A DNA stretch of 64,000 nt from positions 1,116,001 to 1,180,000 of the forward strand of contig CM033119.1 in NCBI GenBank assembly GCA_019321725.1. Reading direction: 5' to 3'. The stretch comes from Paulownia fortunei. Its lineage: Eukaryota; Streptophyta; Magnoliopsida; Lamiales; Paulowniaceae. The stretch's first letter is position 1, and each line of letters starts with the position of its first letter. Both the position numbers and the translations under genes were made by a program. The notes beneath the pieces are model-generated. The model saw nothing but the letters and a program-made list of their open reading frames with translations. It did no database searches and was not told where the DNA came from. Positions 34,298 through 48,000 of this stretch are shown here, piece by piece.

Positions 34298-37200
34298 TCA
34301 TTTTGGTACTCTTCCTGGTAAGGCTCTTTTCGACTTTCTTTTGAAGAGAAAACCAAGTGCGGCCCCTACTATTGGCCAGGTTGATAGGATGGCTATATAA
34401 GCAAGCAGCCAGATTGACTTGTTATTTTGTCGGGAGAGCTGATATAAGCACCTTGCAACAATACTCGAGCCCTTTGAATCAGCACCATCTTCAGAGGTGT
34501 GACCAGAATTGGCAGCAAAATCAGATTTTCTTCCACTGGTGAACGCATGGTTTTCTGTAACCGAAACTATTTGATTAGTCTGATCATGATCTTTATTCTC
34601 TTCAGATGTCTCGTTGATGGCAGCATCTGAATGCTCGTCGCCCATTGCAGCCACCATTCCATCAGCTACATTAAGATAAGGGCCTTGATCAATTGAAGAT
34701 TGCATAGGTGCAGAATGAGGCCCAACACTTTCTGCCTGCAATCAGGAGAACATATTAATGGGTTAAAAATAGAGTGGAAACTTGTCTAGTGTCTATCTGC
34801 GAGTCCTTCCCATTAACAACAGGATAATCACCCCTCGATGTGCTAGGGAACTGTCCTATGGACAGGATAGTAAGGTAAAATAAAAAATGCACCTTCTTCT
34901 GAGTATGCATTAAAGAGCTTGAAAGTAAAGCTCCAAGAAATTCATTGACTGCTCTCACCCACCTGAAGGAGAAAGCATTATTTCAATTTAAGGGTACCAG
35001 ATTCTTGTAATTGTCACACTTGTAAATGGGTAAAACAATGGAACGATTTCCAGCATTTGCAACTGCATTAAAATTCCACGTGAATGATGAAATAATATCT
35101 CCATCTCATATTTACTAGGCTAACCAAAATTTGGCATTTATTTCTTTGTTGTGTATCCGAGTAATCATTTTTATATTTTTAAGTAGCATATCACCAAGAA
35201 GAACTAAATTTATTTAAGTTACATTATGTACCAAATAGCATAACAGAAGTTCACTTCAATACAAATTTGGAAACACAAGAAAATTGAGTTCGATTTTTAA
35301 TTATGTATATTATACATTAGACAGAAAAAGTGACCCATGCAAGATGAAAAATCAACTTGTTGCAAAAATTAAAAGACATCAAAACCACAGTATGTCGATG
35401 ATCTTTTGGCAATACACTGCAAAAATGAAGAAATGAGATGATTTTCACGTAGCTACTTTACATTCTTTCAATGCACAACTGCAATAAATTAGAAGCTAAG
35501 GTGTATAACGTAAAAATTGGTCAGATGTAGAGAATGAAGTACCACAGGCCAGACCCAGCTATGCCTTCAAAGAAAGCCAGATGTCCACCATGTTGTGTTG
35601 TAGCTAGGACTACATTTTTATTTGCTCTGCAATCAGAAAAATAACTATTACTATAGCAGGTCAAATCTAGTGAAAGGGAGTTAGCACTTCTCCATTGACA
35701 AGATAAGCAACCCTACCGGCATTCATCCCAAGGAATGGCTTCTCTGGTGCAGACTGGATCATCCAATGCACTTATGCAGAGCAGTGGCACCGAAACTTGT
35801 CCGATAAAAGAAGAACTGCTACAACGCCTATAGTATGTATCCACAGTCTTGGGGAAACAAGAAACGTTTCAATACATTAATGATAAAATCTGTATCCAGA
35901 GTTAGAAGAGACAATGAATATTCATACATGCTTCAAAAACACTGACAGAGGGACAGGTACAGGTACCTCATAGTTTCCGACAAGACAGGTGGCATGGGTA
36001 TCAAAATCCCTAATAGAACGTGACTACAGAAAGTATAGGAAGCACCAAACGAAAATGTTAGTTGCCAGGAAGCAAGACATCTTTCCACATTCACAAAATT
36101 ATGGAACGAAAAATATCCAAAGGGCGTGACTACCGAAAGCATAGGAATCACCAAAGAACATGTTTAGTTGCCAGGAAGCTAGACATTATTACCACATTCA
36201 CTAAATAATGTAACGAAAAATATCCAAAAGGAAAACCAATGCTCTATGACGGTTTTACATAAGATTCCAACACCAAGAGCCCAATTCAAACCCTGAATCG
36301 AACTCCAAAAAAAGCATCAGAACAATAGATTTACTTAATTTTTGTAAAAACCATTAAAGTAGAATCAGAAAAGCACTAACTTTTTGAAATATATCGGTTC
36401 CAAAGGAAAAGGAAGGCCAGAAATCTGACTGAAGATAGGTTGGGAAGCCAAAAAATTTATATAAAATACTGCAATCCTGAAAATATTCATTCAGATGAAC
36501 CATCGAAATACAAAAGAATGAGACCTGGGAAAAGGTAATTTGGGCTCAGCTACTAGTCCCCCTTAGATCAAGAGAATAAGTATTAAAAATTCAGTTGTAA
36601 CCTAAATACCAGGACAAGCCTCCATGATATGCACAGAATTTGGAAAAAAAAAAAAAACTCAATATTCACACACTTGACAAAAAGTGCAGAACCAAAAAAA
36701 CTACAAGTTGAGGCCCGAAAAAGAACGCATTACAACTGAAGAAGACTTACCTTTTTAATACCCTCCCAGTTAGCAAGGCGAGAATAACGGGTTTCATGTC
36801 TGCATTGCACAATCAAGTATCATTCAGAAAGTGTAAGTGTAAGTTCATAAAAATAAATAGAATGAAGTGCATGGAAACCATCCATATTTAAACAGTATTA
36901 GAATCCTTGAGTCTCTTTCAATCCTAAAGGCTTAAATTGCCTGACAAAGTCATTATTCCTAATTAAAGAATCATGTAAGAAGGCAATGCAACATACAGTT
37001 GTGCATAACCTTGAAGACCAATAGTAAGAGCTCTGTCATATAACTTTTGGATAAGCCTTCGAGATATAAACCTGGAACCAATCTGGGAATGTGGAAATGG
37101 AGGATAGAAAATTTTGATTAACGTATGATATTTAAATTATAAAATGAAAAATGTTGCACTCAAGAAAAGAGTATTTTGGAGAGTATACAATCTACTTGAC

Positions 37201-40200
37201 ACATTTAGAAATTAAAGCTTTAGTTAATAAGGTTATAGTGTACAACTACAGTCACACAGAAGAAGCAATTTGTTCAACATGCTCAGCAAATTCATCAGAG
37301 TATGCACATGAAATCATATGAAAGCCTACAATCACAGTTGTCTCAAGCTGAGTCTAATAGTCTTTTGTGAAACAGTTGATAAACCTTTGTCCCAATACAA
37401 GAAATTCACTTAAACTGACCAAGAGATCCCAAGGAGAGCAAACTGCTGCAGCACCTGCAACCGGAACATTCTCCCCATCCTCTCCGAGATATTTTACCTA
37501 AAACCAACAATTTGAAAAGCATACCAGTTATCAACATAGTCATTCTCTTATACAGATCAAAGCAATAGTGGAACTGTACCAAAATGTTTGCACCAATACT
37601 AGTTCCGACAACAAACAATAGAGCCGCAGAATACTCTTGGTGTAGGTAGTTAATAACTTCGCGTACATCTTCGGTCCATCCAGCATTGTAAAAGCAATCA
37701 GACTGCAGAAATATCACCATTCAAATCAAAGTCAGAATACTGAATAGCTTGCTTGAAATTAATTTTTCAATGAGAAATCTGGTTTGGCTAAAATTAAGAG
37801 TTCTCATGAATTCTGAAGGCCAACAGGAAATTTTGAAACAAACTAAATGCCAAGAAAGCTCAACTGAAGTGACAACCAAATCTGTCACAAAGCTACCCAA
37901 CAGATACTATGATATCAAGCATCGAATTAGAGATATCACAGGTGCTCATATCAAAAATAAAACATCCTATCACATATTCAGAAACAAATACTTTTTCAAG
38001 AGAGAAGTGAGAAGTCTCAGTAACAAATTATGCTTCTGTATATTTTGCAAGTAACTATACAGTCTTCAGTACTCACAGTAACTGAGACACCACCCAGTCC
38101 TCGGTGATTGCTGACAACCACATTCCATCCATGTTTTGCCGTATTATAGACAAGATGTTTCATATACTGCAGCCAAGCAGAAAAAAGTAATTAGATGATA
38201 TACATTACAGAAAAGAGATGCAGGTTTCTGTGGTCAAATATCACCAAAAGAAGCAACAACAGCCTTATCACTGATTCTTATGGATTTAAGTCTTCCTGAT
38301 GTCTATCTGCTTCCATCTATAAATATTTAACAACTTGGATTCGAGCATGGAAATCATCCAATGCACGACTTATAGCTTTGTTTTATTAAGAACAGAAGTA
38401 CCACATAATGTCAAAAATCTAAACAGCATAATCACAATGCCAATGGACAAGCTAAAGTTCCATTTTCCCCTTAAAAATTTCCTCATCATGCACTTCTATT
38501 GAAGAACAACCATTTTTGCCATAAAAACTGAGGTCAATGATGAAATATTGAGCAAATTAACCAAAACCCAATGAATTATTTTTAAAGGACAGCAGAGAAC
38601 ATCTGTGACCACTATAATACATCTTTCGTAAAAAGTGGTAGCAGAACCCTATGCTTACAGGAGAAGCCGAATCACTTGTTAGTCCTGGGATCATAACCAC
38701 AATAGGAGTTGCATCATCCTTAGTAATGGCATGATTATTTTGAACAGCTACTCCAGACACTGCCGCAAATAAAGAAAGGGAAAAATGACAAAGGAAGTAC
38801 AAAATTCAAACAAAGCAAACCAAAAGTTTAATCCAAAAATACCAATTTTCACGCTCAGAAGCCAAAACATTATAGAATATTCCAAAAAAAAAAGATACTA
38901 GCAATTCAGAAGTTTATATAAGGCCAGTTGGAGTAATGTTGACAACCAGATATGAGATGGTCCCCAACCCTAATACACACATGCACCAAAAAAGAAGTAA
39001 TGAATAAAATACGACTACAATGAGATAATTGTTTTACATTATTCTGAATTAAATGGTACTATATTATGGTAATATTCATAGCATTTTTTGTCAGAAATTC
39101 ATGTTCTAGATAAACATGCATACTTTGAGTATCTGATTAATTATGTGAAACTAAAACATCCATGATTTAGATATTGATTTCTGTAGAAGTAACAAATTAA
39201 AAGTGAGAAATCCATAACTCTAAAACGGATTTGGAATGGAAGTCTGATTTTGAGAGATAACATAGTAAATAAAACATGAGACATGTGAAGGTAGAGCTAT
39301 TTATAATGAAAAGCTATTGAGCAATTGATAATTGGATATCCACTAAACCTATGCATAACATTCTTACAGAAAAACTATCGGTGTACGCCTGTGTGCTGTG
39401 TATCTGCTATATGCCTCAGCCAATCAGTTAAACACTTTGGTATGATTTCTTTACCATCAGAATGCATTAGCCAATCCAGAGCAAAAGTCCCACCATCAGA
39501 TGCATGAAACATCTGCCTGAGAACCACATAGACACATGAGAGGTATATAATCACTAAATTATACATCTATTTTCAATACCACTAACAGAAAATTTATTCT
39601 CAGAACATGATCCAGGGCATTCAATTCACTTTGTGATAACTCTCTCTTGTAAAATTCCACTTGTTATAGTGGAAAGATGGTCCATTATTATTTTTTTATA
39701 AATTATAGGAGTGTGTAGTATCACCTTGCCATGAGAAACTTCACAACTCTTTGCAGTTTTCTATCAAAACATCAGGTAAGACAGTGCTTTCAATCAAACA
39801 TCAAAACCAACTCTAGATATACTTCATAAAAGACGGACATATACCATAAGGAGATAAGACATTTTGCATTTGCCTGCCTTTATTTATAATGCCTTCAATA
39901 TATCTAATATACATGAAGCAAAGAGAAGACACACCTCCCTTTCCACCCATCCCCCCATGTTAACAGAAGTCTACAATATCAGCCACACCATAAAGCAGTC
40001 CACATCTCCTCTTCATCTTTCCCATCATTTCATGATGTTGAACTCCGCAAACAAGAGATTAACTTCATATCTATGTTCTACCATTTCTTCCCCAGTCAAT
40101 AGGCTTCGTCTTTCATACAAGGCTCAAAAAGTTTTGAATTCACCTTTATCAATCTCTATATATTCAAGCAAATGTCACCCATCCATATTACATCCAGATA

Positions 40201-41636
40201 ACAAAGCAACTAAAGAAAAGAACAAATAATTGAATTTATCAATTGAGCTCAACAAATTATCATTCCCTTTTGTCATTGACAAAATACTATGCTTTTTGAC
40301 TTAAACCTCCCATCAGCACACATTCATGTATTAAAATTTGCATTGAATAACATAACAGAATAGTTGAAAATAGTATATAACTAAAATCAGCAAGGATCCA
40401 CGAGAAAACTTATAAAACAATTAACTTGCAGTTGACTGAAATAATATAACTGTATTATTTTTGTGAAGCAATTATGTTTTTTATCTTTCTTTTTCTTTCT
40501 TCCGTGAATATTCAAATTTATGATTTCATGTGCATTGACTTGTGTTGCAAGATGCATAAAGATTTATTAAGTAACTATCACCAAAAATCATATAAGCATG
40601 GCTATTACTTTTTGTTATCATACTCTTCACGAAAAGAACCTCACCTTCTATAGGTAAACAATGGAGGCCTTCCAAAGAAGTTTATAAAAGAAGTTTGGAA
40701 ATGTGGACTTGAGAGCCAGGGTGTAGCCAAGTACCTATTTAATCCAAGTATTACAATAGCATAAAAAGAGCATATCAGCATAAACTGGTCAAGCCAAATC
40801 AAAAAAAAATAAAGACAATGATGAAGCGGCTTCCAACAACCATTACTAACTACATTCCAAAGAGCACGCAAGCAAGACCATAGATGCAAATACGATTTTC
40901 CCCTGTCAACTGTCTCCAACCTCGGAGCGACATAAGTGCAAATATGTTCAAACACATTGTACACATAAACTCACAAAATACAATCAATTTCTTGATGATT
41001 CTATTGCCCTTGAATATCAGAAATAACCATTCTTTTTGGAAAAAGTACAAAGATTGTGTGTTAATTTATTCATCTCTACCACCTTTTCCACTCACAACTT
41101 CTCACTTGGGAAATTCTGCAGTTAACCACCGCTAAATATCATGCGGAGATAAATTAGGTGCAGTTTTAAGGGCTCTGAGCACCTTAACCCGTCTATACTT
41201 TAAAAGACGTACACAAGAAATGCAATTAGGTTTCAGCACCCCGGTGATCCCAATATTTTCTCTCCCTGTGATGTTCATCAATCCAAACTTCTATACAGCC
41301 TACATTTGCAAGCACTTCTCTTAATTCTATATTGAATAAAAGGAATAATTAAAATGAGACTCTTTTGCGACTCTACCTTCCATGAAGCGTCCTACACTTG
41401 GACACAACTCCATGATAAATCTCAGAGCTAGGATTGTACGTCAAGAATACGGGTCCCCCACGAAATCCAGTAAAAAGATCCTGAAAAAAATGAAACTCCA
41501 AGAAATTGTACAAGAAAACAATGAAAAAGAAAAGCACCGCCACCAAATAGTGCCATAAGGGTACTGCAACAGCCGACTTGAAAATAATCTTGTAAGCAAT
41601 GGCCGGCGTTTCAAGAATTGCTTCAGAGCAATCCAT
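34298..41636 (-). CDS. EMB8/ABHD-type alpha/beta hydrolase, membrane anchored
   Basis: Fourteen exons join in frame to 572 residues: 41377-41636, 40645-40734, 39455-39516, 38659-38759, 38077-38166, 37580-37702, 37420-37497, 36997-37082, 36751-36799, 35967-36023, 35717-35847, 35543-35626, 34893-34962, 34298-34735. The N-terminus has a membrane segment (about residues 27-46). The hydrolase core follows: IPGLTSDSASPYMKHL, SNHRGLGGVSVT, nucleophile Ser236 in GTSIGAN, acid near Asp361 (ISALDDP), and His391 (HGGHLAFFEG). The last exon adds an acidic, disordered tail and a second hydrophobic segment (WLLAYIAILSTWPIVGAALG) followed by KRKSKR. This matches the embryogenesis-associated EMB8/ABHD1-3 family, presumed lipases or esterases; the substrate is unknown. 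The two membrane segments and long tail distinguish it from soluble EMB8 proteins. Confidence 0.9.
36019..36230 (-). repeat. 106-base tandem duplication carrying a splice acceptor
   Basis: Copies at 36019-36124 and 36125-36230 share CGTGACTAC.GAAAG.ATAGGAA, TTAGTTGCCAGGAAGC.AGACAT, CCACATTCAC and AACGAAAAATATCCAAA. The first copy contains the real acceptor of hydrolase exon 10 (minus strand TTTCTGTAG|TCACG). The second holds a near-identical decoy (CTTTCGGTAG|TCACG) 106 bases upstream on the transcript. Confidence 0.92.
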
Positions 41637-43062
41637 GGAGCAAAAAGTGATGATTTTTATTAGAAAAACATGGAATTTTAAAGAAATGGGAAAGTGGGTT
41701 GGATTTGGTCTTGTGGGATGTGAATTTAATGGCGAGTTTGGTGAGATGGGTTAGAAAGTTTGGCTATTTTAATGTAATGTCTTCTTGTGTTTATTGTTGT
41801 TGTAAATGTAAAAAACGAAAGCAGATACTGAGCGGGGTGCCTGTTGATGGTAGAAAAAGAGGCGCGAGAGGTTTGGGTGCGGTTTTTTGTGTTTTATAAT
41901 TTACAGTTTGAACTTAAGTCGCACTGAAATGTTTGGCAGAAGGAAAAGGGAGTGGAGTTTAAAACAAAGTGGTTTGAATTTTATGTTTAATAATCCATCT
42001 TAATAGAAGGAAGAGGATGATATTATTGGGGAAAAAAAAAAAAACAAATAGCATTTTAGTATACTGATTATTTGGACCACTCACTCCCACTTCTTTTTTC
42101 ATAATCAGAAACATAAAAAGAATTTAATTCGTTTTTACTATTTATTTCGTTTAAAGTTCTACTGAATTGTGGAATAAAAAGAAATCAAGTACCAATTAAA
42201 AGTTCTTCATTTTGAACTTGAAACTCCATTTAATATACACTTTGATTGGGGAATAAATTTATTAAGATGATCATACTATTTCTAAGAAAAAATTACACAC
42301 AGAAATGCTAGCGAGTACTGCTCTACAAACAGAAATGCAATCTCTTTTGTTTTTTTATTTTCACTTATTTATTTATTCTTTGGTGGATGAAATTGTAGTG
42401 TCTGCCTCGAATTAAATGCTTGTTTGCTAACTTCCACGAATTTATGTCTCAAACACAACATTACAACAGTGTCAGGCCCCCATCTCTATGTACAAACTTG
42501 CAGGGTTATAATCATCCTCATAATTTCATATAGCTCCCATTTAATTCGAAATTTTAGATTAAAGTTTAAAAAATTAAAAAAAAAAAACTGTATATATTTA
42601 TGTTATTATCCTTGAAGATAGTAGTTAAAAGTTTATGGTGTTATATCTTCGGTTTAAATGAGATGATGATATTGAAAAAAAAAACTTTTTCATTCAAAGG
42701 CTCGTAGGTGTTTTGGGAAAATATTTTGCGAAAATGCATTCTCGATTATTTCGGGAATGTGTGAAGAATAAAAATAGATGTAATTCCAGAATTTTATTTC
42801 TAGAGAAGTTTTTTCTATTGTTCATGCCATGTGGTAATAAGCATTAGGTATTTTGTGGTGAATTTGCACATAGTTCCCACAGGTAATATCAAAACTGTAG
42901 TTGGGGCAATTCTTTTTTTTTAAAAAAAAAAAAAAAAGATATATATACACAAGGAAATTGAAATTACATTTCAAAACCCCTAACTTCCTGTCCTAATTTT
43001 CATATTTTGTACATAGCATAAGGTAGTTGAGCTTTTGATGTTTTTGTTTGGTTCTGGCATTC
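41637..43062. other. Spacer between hydrolase and SUT pseudogene
   Basis: The left part should hold the hydrolase promoter; I saw no clear TATA element. The rest is AT-rich with A runs (42031-42044, 42920-42937). No supported gene; the 66-residue forward frame at 41699-41899 has no family signature. Confidence 0.5.
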
Positions 43063-44337
43063 TCAATAAGCTTGGGGCAATTTCATAGCAGCAATCCCTC
43101 CCATTGCTGCTGGGAGTGCCTCCCCATGCAAAGGCTGGTAGGTTGCTACCTCCAAAAACTAAATCCAAAGGTCCACTAATCAGAGTCACTCCCCATCTGT
43201 TCAATGTGCAAAAACTTGTTATAATCAGTTGTGTTCCAAGGTACCATTTTTGGCTGAGAAAGGGATGAAATGAAACTTACAATGGCAAGATTAAGAAGTC
43301 CTAAAGCAAGCCCTTTAAATATTCAAAAAAACGAAAAAGTGTGTTAGAAGATCCGTTCCGACTAAAAAGAGCAAAAACTATGTTTTGCTGATGCGACACA
43401 GTTTTTGTTGAATACTTGCCTTGGCCAGTACCACTGTCTTTGGAGATAATGGAAGCTTGAGCAAAAGGGATGCTGCAAGTGACCTGCAAAATTGTATTAC
43501 TAGAGATTCATACTTGAACTTTCAAGTTTGCAGTTTCTGAAATGGATAGTGTTGAGAATCTTTTTACTGTTTTCAGACATTCAAAAGCTTAGTGAGGGGA
43601 GTAAACTGACAGCTTGTGGTATACCCAGAGAGCAAAACAAGAGACTTTCACTTTAGCAATGACAGCAGCTTCTCTAGCATTCTCAGCCATTACAGAAATG
43701 ACCACTGTCAATCCCATGTAGAGTGCAAGAATGAAATTGCCAATGCTCCAAAGGCGCCTTACGTTGCCAAGAAAACGAATCAATGGTTCCATGAATAGAG
43801 GCACGGCCCCCATTGTGACTACATACAACATTAGCCCCAATGATCCTGTGTGTACCCCTTCATCATACAAATTAAGCTGTTCTGAATTTCCCGCTGCTTT
43901 TCCTCCGTTTACTTCCTTTCCCATCGACAAAGTATTGTACAACAGAAAAGGAAACAATCCTATCCAATTGAGGGCTGTCACAATAAACAACATCCGAATT
44001 GGCGTTGAAGCGCTTCTAGCAGCTATTACTATCTGCATAAAAAATGATGGCAGCTTCTCTTCGGCATGGAAACTGTCTTGCGTGTATTCCAAACAGCATG
44101 GATCCAGTGTTTCCTCCTTTATAGAAACAACCACCAACGTTATTATGAATGCAGTTTGATGTTAGGACAGTTGGGATCACAAGCTTCAGTATTGATGAAA
44201 GGGAGATAATGATGAAGGTGCTCAGAAGCCCCTGCAGCATAGCCCAAGATATTTCCCACTGCCATGAAGAATGCAAAAAATGGCATTCCCAATTATCTCC
44301 TGAGATATCAGCCAAAAGAGCTCTAGAGGGACTTTAA
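43063..44337 (-). pseudogene. Sucrose transporter (SUT/SUC) pseudogene, N-terminal half missing
   Basis: Exons 2 to 5 of a SUT gene are recognisable, with damage. The exon 2 part (about 43610-44330) starts SRALLADISGD, then loses frame twice (near 44290 and near 44155). It then runs openly through RMLFIVTALNWIGLFPFLL and YDEGVHTGSLGLML, and shifts again near 43630. Exon 3 (43435-43494) is VTCSIPFAQASI followed by a GC donor (GCAAGT). Exon 4 (43279-43310) is LALGLLNLAI, missing the final VIPQ. The last exon (about 43063-43202) has SGPLDLVFGGSNLPAF, then a frameshift before the TGA. No exon 1 lies upstream. It is the downstream tandem neighbour of the intact SUT gene, in the same orientation. 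Confidence 0.92.
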
Positions 44338-45081
44338 CCTTGGAAGTTCATATTTCATAAGGGTCCATATGCCAGAGTCTTTAACATGACCAGGAGCAGG
44401 CTAAAAACAGAAACAAATCGAAACAAAAAAATAAAGACAGTAACAAAAGTAAGACTAAACTAGATTAAACTATGAACTTTAGAGATATTTCAGTAATAAT
44501 TCGATTGATCAAAGGTGCTTGAATAATCACTGAACCTCAGCTTATACAGGCGCGCCAATACCAGAGATAAATATGTTTACAAGTACAAGCAGGATGGATT
44601 TGATTCCATCAATGTTAAACTTTTCAGCACTCATGATCAATGTTGTTCTGGTTTTGGAAATTTGGCTTGTAACTTCTCCAGAACTTAATTTTTGAACAAG
44701 ATGCTGAACGTATAACAGAGAAAAAAACACAGAAGATTTACATCTAGAAATTTGACTTATCAACTGCATTTTCCATCATTGTCTTTACCTCTTTCTCCAA
44801 AATTCTAAGGCATCCGTTTTGGATTAGCGACTTCAAGACTTTTCTAAACAAAGGGGTAATATCATAGTCAGCAGCCATGCACAGCAAAAGTTCAAAAACT
44901 ATTTTAGGTAATCTCACAAGATCATACTTAAAAGTCATGAGAGTATCACGCTTAGCGTGTACAAATTTAGCCATAGTTTCTGACAGGAAGGGGGAAAGGG
45001 GGGCAAAAATTACATGCCCTAAAAAGACAAGGTAGGAATATATCAAGCCCAAAAGGAAAAACTTAAGGCTACATAAACATT
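44338..45081 (-). other. Unexplained segment between the SUT pseudogene and the SUT gene
   Basis: This is where exon 1 of the dead copy should be, but nothing SUT-like is here. Instead the minus strand has a 113-residue frame (44744-45085), whose last two thirds look protein-like (FVHAKRDTLMTFKYDL, MAADYDITPLFRKVL), and a second frame (44542-44769). I do not recognise either. They could be a gene fragment inserted during the duplication. The upper end overlaps the 3' UTR of the intact SUT gene. Confidence 0.4.
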
Positions 45082-48000
45082 TCAATGAAATCCTCCGACA
45101 GTCAGAGCCTTGGTTGATGCAACATCAGAAGGTGGTGATGGAAGCATTGTGAGGGCAAAAACACCACTAGCAGCGGCTGCCACCGCGCCGACCAAGAATG
45201 CCGGTATGTTACCGCCTCCGAATATGTCGTCCCACGGCCCACTTGCCACAGACACAACCATCTGCAACAGTAAAAATCCAGAGATATACAAATCAATCCA
45301 CGTTGACACTTTTTGACAACTTCCTTTGACAGTTCCACCACAATGGAATTATGTAGAAACTTTATGCAATACTCTATTACGATGACATGCTTTTTGTATC
45401 TATTCTTTTATACAGGAGTGTGGGATCCATAGACAATACATCTTTATTCTGTAAGAATCGAAGGACACAAAAGTCAACTAGTAAAACGCACCGCATGCAT
45501 AATTTATACAGAAAAGAAATTTCTGTTGATGCATTATGGGCAAACATACAATTGAGTGCTAATATGCTAATAAAATATTACCTGTGGTATGACTATTGCA
45601 AGATTTAGAACTCCCAACGACAGACCTGACCATATGATTTCAATTCAGAATCAAAACTGAAAAAAAAAAATTCTTTAAAAAAATATAATTGCTATCATCA
45701 TGATATATTCTTGCAGTTTTTACCTTGTCCAGCACCAGAATTACTGGAAAATATGGATGCCAAAGCAAATGGAACGCTGTAAGTTACCTAAACAAGAAAA
45801 AAGAAGAGATATTATTAGATTACTGTCATCTTCAAGTTTTCTCAAATGTTCCGATTACATTAAGATTAGCATTAGAAACATGTATTTGCAATTGAAATCG
45901 ATGATTATAAAGACATGATAATTTAGATATTTTACTGCAATTTGTTGTTACATTTTATACTACACATCCTACATGCAACATGCACATCACATATATAAAA
46001 TAAATTTTAAATATATATACTTAAAATTAATTATATACATGTATATAATATCTAATACAAAATATAATATAAAATTATTATAAAAAATATTACAACGTGC
46101 TTATATAATATATAATATTATAATAAAAAAAAATTCAAACTAACAATCAACCATCTTCTCGATGCAATGATTATTTAGGCAGTCCTAGTCGGCAAATCCC
46201 ATTATATCACTAACTTTTCATGTGATGAACTCAGAAATGAACCCCACATCATGGAGTATTGTATATCCTACGCGGATCCAATAATTAATTATCCCAATCT
46301 AACTGCTGCTAACAACCACATGAAAATCAACTGAAAAATGGCATTATTCATGATTTCTACGGGAATCAACCAAAATTTGAACAGGTGGTTCTTCCACTCA
46401 TTATTAGTGTTTGATTTTCAGTTCTTGCACTGTATGCATCGTTTCCAAAGTCAAAAAAAACTCACCAACCTGCCACCCTTTAACAAAAAACAAACCAAAA
46501 TCCAATTTTTTCATGTCCATCTTTGGGAATCAACCCTTGCCAAGTGCCACGCACCCCATCATTACAAAGGGCAAAGGAAAATAATATTTACTTTCGGTAG
46601 CTAGCCACCATAACAAATTTGGTCTTGTTCTTTTAATTCATAATAATCATTTTATAGTGCCAAAAAAATGTAAATATATTTATGGTGTTTGTTTTCCCAC
46701 GCCAAAAGAGGCAAATTGAAGCCATTCATTTTTATTTTTTCTGTTCCAGATTCTTGTGTGTGACTTAGAAACTCTTGACAGGTGCCATCTACCAAATTAA
46801 CAGCTAGAAAAAGTTTCAATTGCAGATACCTGTAGATATGGATGCTTTGACAATATGTAGAAACAACCAAAAGAACCTTTAATCTTTTCTTTTTGGTATC
46901 TGTAGCTGTATGCCAAATTTGATGGTTATCTTGAAAATGTTTCTTTTAATCCATAGCTATGTACATGCCAAAATTGTAATAATTACCTATTTACTACAAT
47001 TCATACACTGAGTTATCATTGATTGATAAGACCATGACCTTACAAAATAGGTCGGAATTCTAAGTATTGAAATTTCCTCACCCTCTTAACTGTTGCTAGT
47101 AACTCCGACCCTGAAATCGATGGACCAGTTTTTATTCTAGTTTCGATTAATCGTCGATTCTGATAGTTGAATCTCTTTTATTCTGATTTATATTTTTAAA
47201 AAATATTATTTTTTAATTAATTATTAATTTTATAAAATTATAATTTAAAAAAAAAAAAAACTTAAATTTGAATGAAAATTTTTAACTTAAATTTAAAAAA
47301 AAAATTATTAATTTTTAAATTTAATAAAAAAAAAATTAACTTAAGTTGGAAAAAAAAATTATTATCTGAAATTTAAATTATCAAATATTTTAATTATAAT
47401 AACCTTACAAAAAAGATGCTCAATTTGAAGTTTTAAAAAATATAGAATTAAAGAATGAATAATTGAAAATGAAAGAAATAAAATATAAAAAATAATTTAA
47501 TGAAACAATTGAAATAATATAGAATTTAGATTATAAAATTAAAGAATGAATAATTGAAAATTGAGAATTAGAAAATTGAGAGTTTTAGAATGTAAAAGTG
47601 TGAAGAAAAAAAATGTAAGGGGATTTTTACAGAAAAAATGCAAAAATAAATTGGAACCGAATGGGTGGGATCCAGTGGTTCCATGAGTTGGACCTGTCGA
47701 CATGTGGTCATGGGTCGGTCCAAATTTTGAATCATTGATCTCTAGGTGACATACTTGATACACACCCCACTCTCATCATAATTCACATCAATTTTTTTTT
47801 TTTTCTAATTGGATAGTATATTTCGTATTGTATTTATAGATATAAGTTAAATATATATAATTTATGTCAAATATATTAAAATTTTATTTTTATATTTAAA
47901 TGTGTATCTAAAAAATATAATATAAAATTCAGAATTAAATTAAAATAAAAGATTCAAAATAATTATAACCGTGTATGGAAATACAACATAGAAAATTTTC

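Noticed and set aside
43731..44159. 142-residue forward frame opposite the SUT pseudogene
   Set aside because: Antisense shadow of the old SUT exon 2; no family resemblance.
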